64,000 nt of DNA, taken from Mantamonas sphyraenae (taxonomy: Eukaryota > CRuMs > Mantamonadidae). The notes below the pieces were generated by a model. The model was not told the DNA's origin. It was given only the letters and a program-made list of their open reading frames with translations, and searched no databases. Both the position numbers and the translations under genes were made by a program. The stretch spans positions 299,437 through 363,436 of the forward strand of contig JAPMXV010000057.1 of assembly GCA_026936335.1 (NCBI GenBank), in the 5' to 3' direction. Positions within the stretch are counted from its first letter, which is position 1, and the number at the start of each line of letters is the position of its first letter. Of this stretch, positions 1 through 9,316 are shown one piece after another.

Positions 1-1056
1 ATGTTGCCTCAGTACGACCGCATCGTTGGTGTCTCACCCACAGGTTGGAACTATGCACGGCTGGGAAAGAACAAAAAGACCGGCTTTGCCGTCCAGGAGG
101 CCGGCAATGTCACTGTGCTCCGCGTGCCCTACAGCGAGCACAGCAGCTACAACGAACTGCAAGAGTGGGTCGACTACCTGCGCCCGAAAAAGATCGTGCC
201 CACTGTGAACTACAGCAAGGAGAAGGAGGTGCAGCGTCAGATTCGGTGCTTTGCAGGGCTCATCGATGACAGCCAGAACACAAGCACCCTCATGCCCTTT
301 CTCAGCCGTGCACGCGGCGGCAAGACCTCCTCCTCGTCCTCCTCGTCCTCCGCATCCGCTTCAGCCTCTTCTTCCTCGTCTGTACCCGTCGCTGCCGCCT
401 CATCGTTCTCGTCCACGGGCTCGGAGGCATCCTTCATGTCCGTCGATGAGAACGCCCAACAGCCTGACGCCAAACCAGAGCCCGAGGTGACTGAGACTGG
501 TGGGACCGAGCGTCAAGTCGAGGAGAATGTCGACATGGGCAGTGTCAATGTCGCAGAACAGCGCAGGCTGCTGAGCATGTACGAATCAAAGGCGCAGGCG
601 AGCACCAAAGTCGACCCCAAACCCAAATCCAACACGAAGCAATCCGACACTCCGGCCGCCTCTGCACACGCATCCATGTTTGCTGCTGCGTTCAAGAAGA
701 AAGAGCAGAGGAAGGATGCCACATTCTCACTGTTGGACGTCAATATTAGCGAGCAGCGCCACTTGCTCCATCTCATGGAGGTCAAGAAACGGGAACGAGA
801 CCGAGCTGCTGCCGCGGCTGCGTCCTCCTCGTCCTCCAACAACCGCACAGCAAATGATGGCGCAAAAACCTCCAAGAATGAGTCGCAGCCAAGCACAAGC
901 GATCAGATGGAGAGTGTGGTGGACACGACTGGTTTGCGCGCCGAGGATGACGAGGACGACTTCCAAGACGACATGGAGGTGGAGAAATCGCCAAAGGAGC
1001 GACAGCCGCGCCGACGCATGCACCCTGCACCTCGGCGACGCACGAGCAAAAGGTAG
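1..1056 (+). CDS. SNM1/DCLRE1-type DNA cross-link repair nuclease, C-terminal part
   Basis: Only the 3' part of the gene is here: the frame is open from base 1 and the metallo-beta-lactamase half would lie upstream of the window. Residues 1-70 match the DRMBL region of SNM1/Pso2 nucleases: VGVSPTGWNY, then a VPYSEHSSYNE motif, then the LRPKKIVPTVN strand that ends the beta-CASP/DRMBL fold. The family digests DNA ends at interstrand cross-links in the nucleus. After residue 100 the protein is disordered, with Ser/Ala tracts and two copies of a short motif (VNVAEQRRLL near residue 180, VNISEQRHLL near 245). The tail is acidic, then Arg-rich and NLS-like. Its TAG stop is 6 bp from the stop of the opposing methyltransferase gene. 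Family assignment is firm; the first ATG is probably internal. Confidence 0.85.
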   Translation: MLPQYDRIVGVSPTGWNYARLGKNKKTGFAVQEAGNVTVLRVPYSEHSSYNELQEWVDYLRPKKIVPTVNYSKEKEVQRQIRCFAGLIDDSQNTSTLMPFLSRARGGKTSSSSSSSSASASASSSSSVPVAAASSFSSTGSEASFMSVDENAQQPDAKPEPEVTETGGTERQVEENVDMGSVNVAEQRRLLSMYESKAQASTKVDPKPKSNTKQSDTPAASAHASMFAAAFKKKEQRKDATFSLLDVNISEQRHLLHLMEVKKRERDRAAAAAASSSSSNNRTANDGAKTSKNESQPSTSDQMESVVDTTGLRAEDDEDDFQDDMEVEKSPKERQPRRRMHPAPRRRTSKR

Positions 1057-1062
1057 AACCAT

Positions 1063-2022
1063 TCATTGTGACGATAGTGACGATACTGGCAACCGCCACA
1101 CGCCGATGCTCTTTGTGCCGCCGTCCGGCAGAAGCTGTTGAGGCTGCGGCCAATTGAATGGACGCACGCGCAGGTTGTAGTTCCATGACTGCACAAATGC
1201 TTCGCCTTCTTGGATGCCAGCAATGGGGTTGTCGCGCTCCTTGTCAAACGTGGACAACAGGGCGTACTTGTATATCTTTGAGGACGCCAGCCTGTTGAGC
1301 ACACTATGCACTGTGCCAATGGGCAAGTGCTGCAGCGCATCACGGCAGAACACCAGGTCTGCCTCTGGCCACTCGCTGTCGGCCTCGGCAAAGTCCAGCT
1401 GCTGGAAACGCCACCTGCTGTGCTTGGCAAATCGTTTGGCGTGCTTCTCCACCAGCATGGGCACCACATCTGTGCCAATATACGCAATGTTCAGCTTGGC
1501 CACCTGCTCATCCTCCAGCACACTCGGCATCCACGTCAGGTCGCCAGCCCCGAGATCTAGAATGGTCCGTGGCTTCAGCTCCACCAGCACCTTGACCAGC
1601 TGCTTACGCAGCACCTCTGTATACTCTAGCGAAGAGCCCACCCCACTCTTGGGAATGCTTTCCTTGGCATAGTTCCATTTGTGCTTCTCGTACACCTCGC
1701 TAAACGTTGCCTGGCGCGCCTTGCTCGCTGCGCTTGGCTCCTTTGTCGTCTGCTCCTCTTTCTCTTTCTCCTTCCCCTCTACCGCCCCATCCCCTCGACC
1801 ATCTGTAGCGTTATCTTGGGTGTGCCCATCGGATTTCTCCTCGTCGGCGTCCCTGTCGTCATCTTGGGACGACGATCCGTCCGCACCAACTGCCCCTTTC
1901 TCTGTGCGCCAACCGGAATCATGCGAGCCACGTCGCGGCTCAATTACGTACATTGTCGCCATTTCAAACAGCAAAATGGCCACGGCAGCCACCAGCACCG
2001 CCACAAGGAGCGCACGTCGCAT
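1063..2022 (-). CDS. Membrane-anchored SAM-dependent methyltransferase
   Basis: A 319-residue protein from the ATG at 2022. An in-frame GTG further upstream overlaps the next gene and was not used. Residues 1-25 form one hydrophobic segment after Met-Arg-Arg, typical of a type II signal anchor. A low-complexity Glu/Lys/Asp stem of about 90 residues follows, then a class I methyltransferase fold. Motif I is ILDLGAGDLTW, with an acidic residue after the next strand (YIGTDVV) and a motif IV-like DLVFCRDALQHLP. The topology suggests a catalytic domain in the ER/Golgi lumen. The substrate is unknown; I do not recognise a named subfamily. The TMC gene ends 45 bp upstream on the same strand. Confidence 0.72.
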   Translation of the reverse strand: MRRALLVAVLVAAVAILLFEMATMYVIEPRRGSHDSGWRTEKGAVGADGSSSQDDDRDADEEKSDGHTQDNATDGRGDGAVEGKEKEKEEQTTKEPSAASKARQATFSEVYEKHKWNYAKESIPKSGVGSSLEYTEVLRKQLVKVLVELKPRTILDLGAGDLTWMPSVLEDEQVAKLNIAYIGTDVVPMLVEKHAKRFAKHSRWRFQQLDFAEADSEWPEADLVFCRDALQHLPIGTVHSVLNRLASSKIYKYALLSTFDKERDNPIAGIQEGEAFVQSWNYNLRVRPFNWPQPQQLLPDGGTKSIGVWRLPVSSLSSQ

Positions 2023-2066
2023 GGTTGGCGCGGTTGCCGCAGCGCAGGCTTCTCCCAGCCCTCCTT

Positions 2067-4618
2067 TCACGCCTCAGCCTCCTCTTCCATTGCAGCTAGG
2101 AGCGCCTGACTGTCCTCCAGTCTCTTGGCCTGCCGTTTGATCAGTTGGTTCAGGCGAAGGATGTCCGTGCGCAGGCCGTTGACCTTGTCGTCGTAGAAGG
2201 AGCGCAGGAACGACACTTCGTTGCGCCGAACGGAATGCAGGACCACCATCGCACACAGGAACGCCCAGATGATGGCTGGTGCCGTGACGGCGCGATAGAC
2301 GAGGTCGAGCAGGCCGTTGCGTGCCATGATCGAATCCAGCACCGTGATCAGAATACGGCCTTGAAATAGGCCGCAGTCGACCGTGACCACGTTGAGCACG
2401 TAGTACACCAAGCTCAGCACCAAGGCAAACGTCACCACGTAGAAACGCATAAAGTACGATCCGGTATCCTTGGCTCGCCAGGGTCTCTTCGGCCTGCGGG
2501 AGAAGTTGAGCAGCATAAACTTCTCCCACTTGAAGGTGAGCAGGTGGAGAACAAAAGCAAGCACCATGACGTAGGGGAAGAAAGGAAACGCAACGAGGAG
2601 CAGCGTGTGCGAGTAGATGGCGTCGATGACAGAGCCCGGCACGGAAAACTCGCGTACGCCGTCGTCGTCGATCCCTCGCGCCTGGTTCACGGCTCGCAAT
2701 GCGTACACACTGCCGATGTTGGCCAGTTTCTTCAGAACAAAGTCGGATAGGTAGAGCGAAAACATGTCCAGACCAATCTTGTCAAAGATGCAGCCCTCCA
2801 GTGGCGCCTGTTGCTCGGTGCCGCTGATGTACACCGTGTTCTCCAGCAGCTGGAAGTATCCAAACACAATGATGAGCAGGTTGAGTGCCTTCATGGCATA
2901 GAGCCTGGAAATCTCCATCAGAATGGCAAACGACTGGTTGTCCCACCGCTCCAGCTCGGTCACCTTGTTGATGAGCGGAGGCAGGATGATGTTGATGGCC
3001 GTGACGGCTAGGGGAACGATGAACTGGCTGAACTGGATGCCCACCTGGCCGATGCTGCCCGTCCTCGCTTGGTTGATAATATCCTGCGCACTCAGGTTGA
3101 GGAGGATGATGATGGTCCACGCAGCCACAATGACGACGGTCATCAACAGATTCCCAGCCACTTTGCGGAGCACATAGATGACCCTTTCGCTGCGTGTGCG
3201 GTTCGATCGTGCCTCTTCGTCTCGGACCTCGCTCAGAAACAAGAGCAGCTGGTCGGCAATCAGCTTCTGCTGGTCCTCGATGCGCCGCATGCCGTTGATG
3301 GACCAATCCCAAGCCGAAAGCACGTACTTGGCGATGCGATCGCCCGTGCTCTGCTCCACCAAGTCCGAGTCCTGGTCCGCGCGTTGCGCCTCGGTGATGA
3401 CCTTGCGCGACGTCAGCACCACAAGGAACACCACTGTGCTCAACAGGGTGAGCAAATACATCACCTCGTCTCCCTGGCTCAGCGACGAATACTGCATCCA
3501 TATGGGAAGGAACCCAAGCAGTTCTGTGGCCGGTCCGCCAAACAAAGATCTTGTCACGTGTGCCAGCCACAGAAGACCCACAATGATGGCCACCACAGCT
3601 GTTTGTAGCACCAGCCACTTGAAGAAGCGGAAGTAGACCGCGATGCCCTCGCCAAAGTGGGAACTGATGTGGAACACGTCGGCCGCCAGCGGCTGAAAAC
3701 TGATGTAGAAGCGGTAGATGCGCCGAGATGCAATGCGAAGATTGAGTTTCCACCGTGGCAGGTCTGGGTTGGCATAGTACTCCAGCAGGGCGTCGTCGTC
3801 GTCGTCGTCCAGCAGTGCACCTTTCTGGATCGCTGCCTTCTTTGCCGCCACTCGCTTCTTGCGCGGCCTCTTCTTCTTCCCGCAGTCTTTCCTCCTCCCT
3901 TTCAGTCTGCCCCTTGCCAAACCCGGCCATGATGATTTTCAGCTCGTTCTGCTGGTTCTCCTGAGCCAGCGCATCGTTTTCCTGCGTCAGCCGTTTCACC
4001 TGCCGTGTCTTTTCGCGCAACGTCCCTCTCAACGAGTGGATGCGCTTCTTCTGCGCCTCGATTTTCCGTTTTTGCTGCACCAGTTTGTGTTGCAACCGCG
4101 CTCGCTGCTCGGCGTTGTGTTCGCTGTACTCGGCAAACGCTGCCGGCTCGTCATCACTGTCCTCTGCCTCGTCCCGTTCCTGCGCTATCATCACACCCAT
4201 CCTGCCGTCCGAATCCGACTCATCCCCGTCCGAGTCGTCACCTTTCAGCTCCTCCACCAGCGTCTGTACATCGCTGGCCCTGCTGTGTTCAAAACGCGCG
4301 AGCAGACGATCGACTTTGTCCACCCCTGGCGAGTCAATCAGAGAGTCAAACAGCGTGTCAACCTCGCGATGCAGCCTTTCATCGTCCTGGTGTGCTGTGC
4401 CCTGCCTCTGTGCTCCAGCACCTTCCGTCGAGTCGACCATTCCCGGTAGGTTGAGCCCCGGGTCAGCGTTTGGGCTTTCCCGTCCTGTGTGGACAGGGAT
4501 GCGCGCGCGCGTGTGTTTGTGTGTGTGTGAGCAAGGAATAAGGCGTGCATCCAATCGGTTTCTGGTTTAATGATGTGCAAGAACACTCACCAGCAGGTTT
4601 GCGGTACCGGAGGCTCAT
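2067..4618 (-). CDS. Transmembrane channel-like (TMC) protein, frame-broken
   Basis: Exon 1 is 4618..4591, starting ATG-AGC-CTC. The intron is 4590..4485 (GTGAGT...CACAG) and the reading frame is kept across it. The N-terminal 200 residues are acidic and end in a Lys/Arg/Glu coiled coil. The remaining ~600 residues carry about eight to ten membrane segments and TMC family landmarks, including a RPWRAKDTGSYFMRF stretch followed by a helix and DCGLFQG, the counterpart of the TMC PWRAS...CGPF region. TMC proteins are mechanosensitive channel subunits. The coiled-coil frame and the channel frame differ by one base; the switch must occur between about 3790 and 3930, near a GAC/GTC microsatellite. 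No GT-AG intron there repairs it, so this is an indel, either in the sequence or in the genome. Confidence 0.8.
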
Positions 4619-4672
4619 GGTTGGCTACCGGGCGCATGCTGAACACGCGACACCCATCCACTGTCCACATGC

Positions 4673-5482
4673 CTATGTTGGTCTTACTGGTGACGGCTGC
4701 ATCGACTCGAGGGTGTTGATGACCATGTAGCGGCTAAGAACGACGTAGAAGCGTCGGAACCACACTAGTTGGCTGCCGTGACACAACATGGCATTGTACG
4801 CACCCATCAGGGTTGGAGTCACCTGCATAGACACTCTGTTCGATGTGGAGCTGACGTAGCGCGACCAGGGCACATCCAGGGCGCCAATGTACTTGCGCAG
4901 CAGATTTGTGCTGACGAGGCGCAGCACTTGGGTTGTTGCAAGGTCGATGGAGCGCGCGTCTATCATGTGTTGAATAGCGAGGTGGCAGGATATGTGGTTG
5001 GCATGGCCTGACACGCCATAGTCGTCAAAAGTGAGGACGAGAGAGAAGTGCTTGTCTCCCATTGCCTCCAGGACGTATTGTTCAATCACGTTTGGGTACC
5101 ACATGCTATCGGGACCATCAAGAAGGCGGGGGTCATCCACACAGGTCACTCGCGTGGCGTCCTCAATGCCCAATGCGGCTGCACTATCCAGCAACTCCTG
5201 GGCACGTTGCTCGCCCAGTCCGTCGTGGTTCCCTCGAGAAAGGCACAGAATGTGGACGTTAGCTTGCTCGCGCTGCACCAGGGACAGCACAGTCGGCCCA
5301 AAAAACATGCATTCATCGTCCGGGTGGGCAATCACAAGCAGCACGTTCCTTTCTTTGTCGTCCTTGTCCAGGAGGCGTTGGTGGCCCGTCATTGCCATGC
5401 CATACAGCAGCACCAAGAGGTTGAACACCACCAGAGATACTTTGAGGATATCCACTACCCATTGGAGCAAGGCGTGGTCCAT
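4673..5482 (-). CDS. PIGL: N-acetylglucosaminyl-phosphatidylinositol de-N-acetylase (PIG-L)
   Basis: A 269-residue protein that deacetylates GlcNAc-PI to GlcN-PI, the second step of GPI-anchor synthesis at the ER. The start is the ATG at 5482; residues 8-30 form the expected single N-terminal membrane anchor. The zinc-binding AHPDDE motif is at residues 52-57, followed by SRGNHDGLG near residue 80 and a GVSGHANH motif near residue 150, giving the Asp and His ligands of the LmbE/PIG-L fold. Length agrees with animal and yeast PIG-L (about 250-300). It stops 54 bp upstream of the TMC start, on the same strand. Confidence 0.93.
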   Translation of the reverse strand: MDHALLQWVVDILKVSLVVFNLLVLLYGMAMTGHQRLLDKDDKERNVLLVIAHPDDECMFFGPTVLSLVQREQANVHILCLSRGNHDGLGEQRAQELLDSAAALGIEDATRVTCVDDPRLLDGPDSMWYPNVIEQYVLEAMGDKHFSLVLTFDDYGVSGHANHISCHLAIQHMIDARSIDLATTQVLRLVSTNLLRKYIGALDVPWSRYVSSTSNRVSMQVTPTLMGAYNAMLCHGSQLVWFRRFYVVLSRYMVINTLESMQPSPVRPT

Positions 5483-5618
5483 TTTGTTGCTTCTGGGAGG
5501 GCGGTTCCCACACATACGCAAGACCACGCGATGTGGGTGGAGGGTGGCCACACGAGGCTGTGCAAGTGCATTGGATTGTGTGCTGTACATATTGTACCTG
5601 TGTGTTGGGGAGGGGGCG

Positions 5619-7115
5619 CTACCTGGATGCAAGCACGTCCAACATGGACTGGACACGCGTGAGCTTCTCCCTGGGGGCACCGCGTTCCTGACCCTGAACC
5701 CTCTCGTAGTCGTCAATGCATGTCCAGTCGTCATGGGACACAACGGTGTTCCTGGATCTTGCGCACAACCACTGGTCAACCTGTTCTCGAGTCTGCCAAG
5801 GGCTTGTCTCGATCTTGCCAGACTCCAGATCGCCGTGGGCCACATCGTGGAGTAAACATGCGGCTGTTTCGTAGGCATTGTTGAGGGTGCTTGCAATGAC
5901 ACCAGTGGGCCCTGTCTTGAGCCAGCCCGCGACGTAGAGACCAGGTGCACCGTCCACGCGGCCATGGACGTTGGGCATCACCCCTCGAGCAGAGTCGAAT
6001 GGTTGCTTGGAGTCCACTCGGATGGCCTTGTATCCGATGGAGCGGAGGAGCAGACCACATGGCAGTGACTCGACCTCGTCCGTTGGCACAACGGCTCCGC
6101 TGTCGTCCAAACCATTGCGTTGCAAATCGACACTGAGCAATCGGTGATCCGAGTCTGCGTGAAGAGCCACAGGGCTGCTGAAGAAGCGCAACGAGATTGT
6201 GCGTTGCGCTGTGGAAGCGGCCTCGTCCGCATCGTCCTTTTCCTGGGAGCTGATGACTTTGGTCACGAGATCGGACATGCGCCGTCGTGCTCTGTCGCTG
6301 GAGAGCACTGTGGCGTCGAGGTTGGATGTGTGGACGTCTTTGGGACGGTGGACTGTCAGGTTGACGGACGGAAGCCGGTGCAGCTCACGCAGCTCCTTGG
6401 TGGTGAATGAGGCCTGGAGAAGGCCACGACGTCCAACCACGTGGATGCGTTGGATTTGAGAGGCAGCCAAGCGGTCCAGGGCATTCTGAGTGATGTCTGT
6501 TTTGCGCAGCTCGTCGACGGGCTTGGCAAGGATGCGAGCCACGTCCAGGGCCACATTACCGTGGCCAACGACCACCACATCAGAGTGGCTAAACGCCTCG
6601 TCACGGTCAAAGAAGCTGTTGGCTTGGTAGTCTGGGTGGCCATTGTACCAGCCCACAAAGTCGCGAGCACTCTGTACGCCGCGAGTGGTGCTCTCCCCTT
6701 CCAGACCCAGCTGCTTGTCCATATCACAGCCATATGCCATGATGACTGCGTCGTAGTAGGCACGCAAGGCGGCTAGAGGGACGTCGCCGAGCATGTCACC
6801 GACGGTGACGTGGCCAAAATACTCGACCTGCGGCGAGGCGAGCACTTCCTCGAATTTGTTCTCCACGCTCTTCACCTCTGGATGGTCGGGGGCAACACCT
6901 GACCGCACCAATCCGTGCGGATTGGGCAGTCGTTCAAACACGTGTATGCGAGACCCAGTTGGACCGTGTTTGAGCAGGTAGTCCACGGCGTAGCAGCCCG
7001 CTGGTCCCGCCCCCACCACAGCTACCTGCACAGGCTTTTCCATCTTTATCGATGACGCAGCGGGTGCACTAGCCGCCCACACTGCGTTGGCAGAGCCTCG
7101 AGATCGAGCAAACAT
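5619..7115 (-). CDS. FDXR: Mitochondrial NADPH:adrenodoxin/ferredoxin reductase
   Basis: A 498-residue flavoprotein that passes electrons from NADPH to mitochondrial ferredoxin for Fe-S cluster, heme A or sterol chemistry. The ATG at 7115 gives a presequence rich in Arg, Ala and Ser and poor in acid (MFARSRGSANAV), typical of matrix targeting. The FAD motif VAVVGAGPAGCYAVDYLL follows, then the family-specific NPHGLVRSGVAPDHPEVK, the NADP-site VVVGHGNVALDVARIL with VVGRRG, and a C-terminal AGWLKTGPTGVI FAD contact. All diagnostic blocks are present and in order, so the gene looks intact. PIGL begins 137 bp downstream on the same strand. Confidence 0.95.
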   Translation of the reverse strand: MFARSRGSANAVWAASAPAASSIKMEKPVQVAVVGAGPAGCYAVDYLLKHGPTGSRIHVFERLPNPHGLVRSGVAPDHPEVKSVENKFEEVLASPQVEYFGHVTVGDMLGDVPLAALRAYYDAVIMAYGCDMDKQLGLEGESTTRGVQSARDFVGWYNGHPDYQANSFFDRDEAFSHSDVVVVGHGNVALDVARILAKPVDELRKTDITQNALDRLAASQIQRIHVVGRRGLLQASFTTKELRELHRLPSVNLTVHRPKDVHTSNLDATVLSSDRARRRMSDLVTKVISSQEKDDADEAASTAQRTISLRFFSSPVALHADSDHRLLSVDLQRNGLDDSGAVVPTDEVESLPCGLLLRSIGYKAIRVDSKQPFDSARGVMPNVHGRVDGAPGLYVAGWLKTGPTGVIASTLNNAYETAACLLHDVAHGDLESGKIETSPWQTREQVDQWLCARSRNTVVSHDDWTCIDDYERVQGQERGAPREKLTRVQSMLDVLASR

Positions 7116-7200
7116 CAGCAATGGTTGGCGGAATTGACGCGGGGAAATTCTGCAGAACGTGGAGTGTGCGTGCGCAAGCAACACAATGATGCACACAAAG

Positions 7201-7234
7201 CTTTACATCATGTACAATAGAACTCGTCGTCGGA
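7201..7234 (-). repeat. Duplicated 3' end of the secreted-protein gene
   Basis: Bases 7201..7234 repeat the last coding bases and stop region at 7269..7297 (ctttacatcatgta, then gaactcgtcgtcgga), with a five-base insertion (caata). It is the remnant of another repeat unit or gene copy, lying between the functional stop and the FDXR start. Confidence 0.7.
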
Positions 7235-7270
7235 ACGAAAGGATGGCACACGATGCGTTTATGAAACTCT

Positions 7271-9119
7271 TTACATCATGTAGAACTCGTCGTCGGAGCT
7301 GTCCGAGCTGAACAGATCGTCGTCGGAGCTGCCAACACCAGCGGGGGCGGCGCCACCGCGCAGGTTGCCGATCAGACCACGCACGCCACCGATCAGGCCA
7401 CGGGCGTCGCCAAACAGGCTGCGGCCCTGGTTGAACAGGTCGCGGGCAGCCGGGAACGAGTTGCGGATGCGCTCAAACAGGTTGCCGCCGCTGCTGCGGA
7501 AGTTGCGGATGAGGTTGCCCACACCCGAGAACAGACCGCGGCCACGGTTGAACAGGTCGCGACCCTGGCCGATGAGGCCGGTCACACCGTTGACAATGTT
7601 GCCCAGACGGCCGCTGCCGACAAAGCTGATAGCCTTGCGGAAGAAACCACCGATGCGGCGCAGGAAGCGGAACTGATCAAAGTCAGACACCTCCTCGTCG
7701 TCGGAGCTCGACTCGGAGTCGAACAGGTCGTCGTCGGAGCTGCCGACACCCTCGGGGGCGGGGGCGGCGCCACCACGGAAGTTGCCGATCAGACCACGCA
7801 CGCCACCGATCAGGCCACGGGCGTCACCAAACAGGCTGCGGCCCTGGTTGAACAGGTCACGGGCAGCCGGGAACGAGTTGCGGATGCGCTCAAACAGGTT
7901 GCCGCCGCTGCTGCGGAAGTTGCGGATGAGGTTGCCCACACCCGAGAACAGACCACGGCCACGGTTGAACAGGTCGCGACCCTGGCCGATGAGGCCGGTC
8001 ACACCGTTGACAATGTTGCCCAGACGGCCGCTGCTCACGAAGCCAACAGCCTTGCGCACGAAACCACCGATGCGGCGGAAAAATCCACGGCGACGGCGTC
8101 GGCGACGGCCAAAGTCAAAGTCCTCGAGCTCCTCCTCGCTGGAGCTGTCGTCGGAGCTGCCAACACCAGTGGTGATCAGCTGGCGAGCCAGGTTGCGGAT
8201 GCCACCTGCGCTGGACACCACGCCGGTGATGCGCTGCAGCAGCGAGCCGTCGCCGTTGCGGATGGCGTTCACCAGGTTGCGGCCGTTCTGGACCATACCG
8301 ATGATGCGCGAAGCCAGGCCAGCACCGGGCAGAGCCAGGTTCGAGGCAACCTGCAGGGCGATGCGGAAGTACGGGCTGGAAGTGATGCGCTGCACGTACG
8401 GAGCCACCTTCTGGTAGATCTTGCCCACAGTGCCAGCGGCCTTCTTCACGAAGCCACCCACCTTCTTGGCGACCCTGCGGCGACGGCGGCGTCGGCGACG
8501 GCCAAAGTGCGACACCCTCGGGGGCGGCGCCACCACGGAAGTTGCCGATCAGAACGCCACCCACGGCGACGGCGTCGGCGACGGGCGCCAAAGTCAAAGT
8601 CCTCGCGAGCTCCGGTCGTTGACTCGCTGCTCACGAAGCCAACAGCCTGGAGCTGCTCTCCTCGAGCTCCTCCTCCGGCTCTCCTCCTCCTCCGGGCTCA
8701 TGATCTCCTCCTCGAACTGCAATGCGTGCGTGCGAGCGTGCGTGTGAGTGTGAGTGTGAGCGTATTTTTTCGTGTGCGATTTTTTTGCGTGGCTCGCCTC
8801 GTTGCACGATCGTCGGCCCTTTCCCATCGAAGCGTCGGCCATCTGTGGCCAAACAATACCCAGCTCCCTTCCAAACATGAATGTGCACTACTGCACTTTA
8901 CTGCGCTGCCCATGCGACTGGTCACTGGCGCGCAGCAGCCGGTTGTGTGCGTGCGGGAGGGAGAAAAAACGAAAAAGCGCACAGAAAACGCGAAAAACAC
9001 ACCTCGCTGGCACTGGCATCAGTGCTCATCTCGCTCTCGGAGTTGTCGCTGTAGTCGCTGCTTGCGATAGCAAACACGCTCAGCGCAAGCAGGACCAGCA
9101 GAAACAGGCTTCTCTGCAT
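7271..9119 (-). CDS. Secreted modular protein with alternating acidic and cationic amphipathic repeats
   Basis: No known family recognised. Exon 1 (9119..9003) encodes MQRSLFLLVLLALSVFAIAS, a clear signal peptide, then an Asp/Ser/Glu stretch. A GTGTGT donor at 9002 and a TTGCAG acceptor ending at 8717 bound a possible intron. The body (about 8548..7271, ending ATG-ATG-TAA) encodes nine Arg, a Lys/Gly/Val helix region, then two near-identical units of 117-119 residues. Each unit has RRIGGF-RKA, then Gly/Leu/Phe/Arg amphipathic segments (NRGRGLFSGVGNLIRNF, NSFPAARDLFNQGRSLF), then an acidic spacer (GVGSSDDDLF). The region 8549..8716 holds scrambled pieces of the same modules in mixed frames, so the join between signal peptide and body is unresolved. 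Charge pattern and secretion suggest a membrane-active or matrix protein; this is inference. Confidence 0.6.
7310..7660 (-). repeat. Distal copy of the secreted-protein repeat unit
   Basis: The second of two tandem units in the secreted modular gene, from RRIGGFF to SSDDDLF. It is nearly identical at DNA level to 7721..8077 and two codons shorter (Pro-Glu missing before GVGSS). The high identity points to recent duplication or gene conversion. Confidence 0.85.
7721..8077 (-). repeat. Proximal copy of the secreted-protein repeat unit
   Basis: The first of the two tandem units, 357 bp. It is preceded by an acidic block and FDFGRRRRRRRG. It matches 7310..7660 with few substitutions, most at synonymous or conservative positions (for example the AVGFVSS/AISFVGS difference). 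Confidence 0.85.
8549..8716 (-). other. Scrambled module fragments upstream of the repeat body
   Basis: On the minus strand, short pieces of the downstream modules appear in the order EEELEESSS, AVGFVSS, EDFDFGARRRRRRRG, LIGNFRGGAAPEGV, but in different reading frames, with the intervening parts missing. A stop at 8551..8549 closes the frame of the body. It looks like an extra repeat unit with several out-of-frame internal deletions, or a collapsed repeat in the assembly. Confidence 0.55.
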
Positions 9120-9316
9120 GTTGGGGGGGTTGTTGGTTGGTTTTTGTGGCCGACACCGCGCAGCTCCATCCAGCCACTTCCCTGCTTCCCTGCTGGCATT
9201 CGAAAGCGTGCGTGCACCAGTACCACCCCCACGCCTCAGTTTCCCCGGCGTAGTCTCGCCTGCCCATCGCCTGCTGCCCGTCCGCACACCCACCCAAACT
9301 TCGCCCTTTTCCCATC

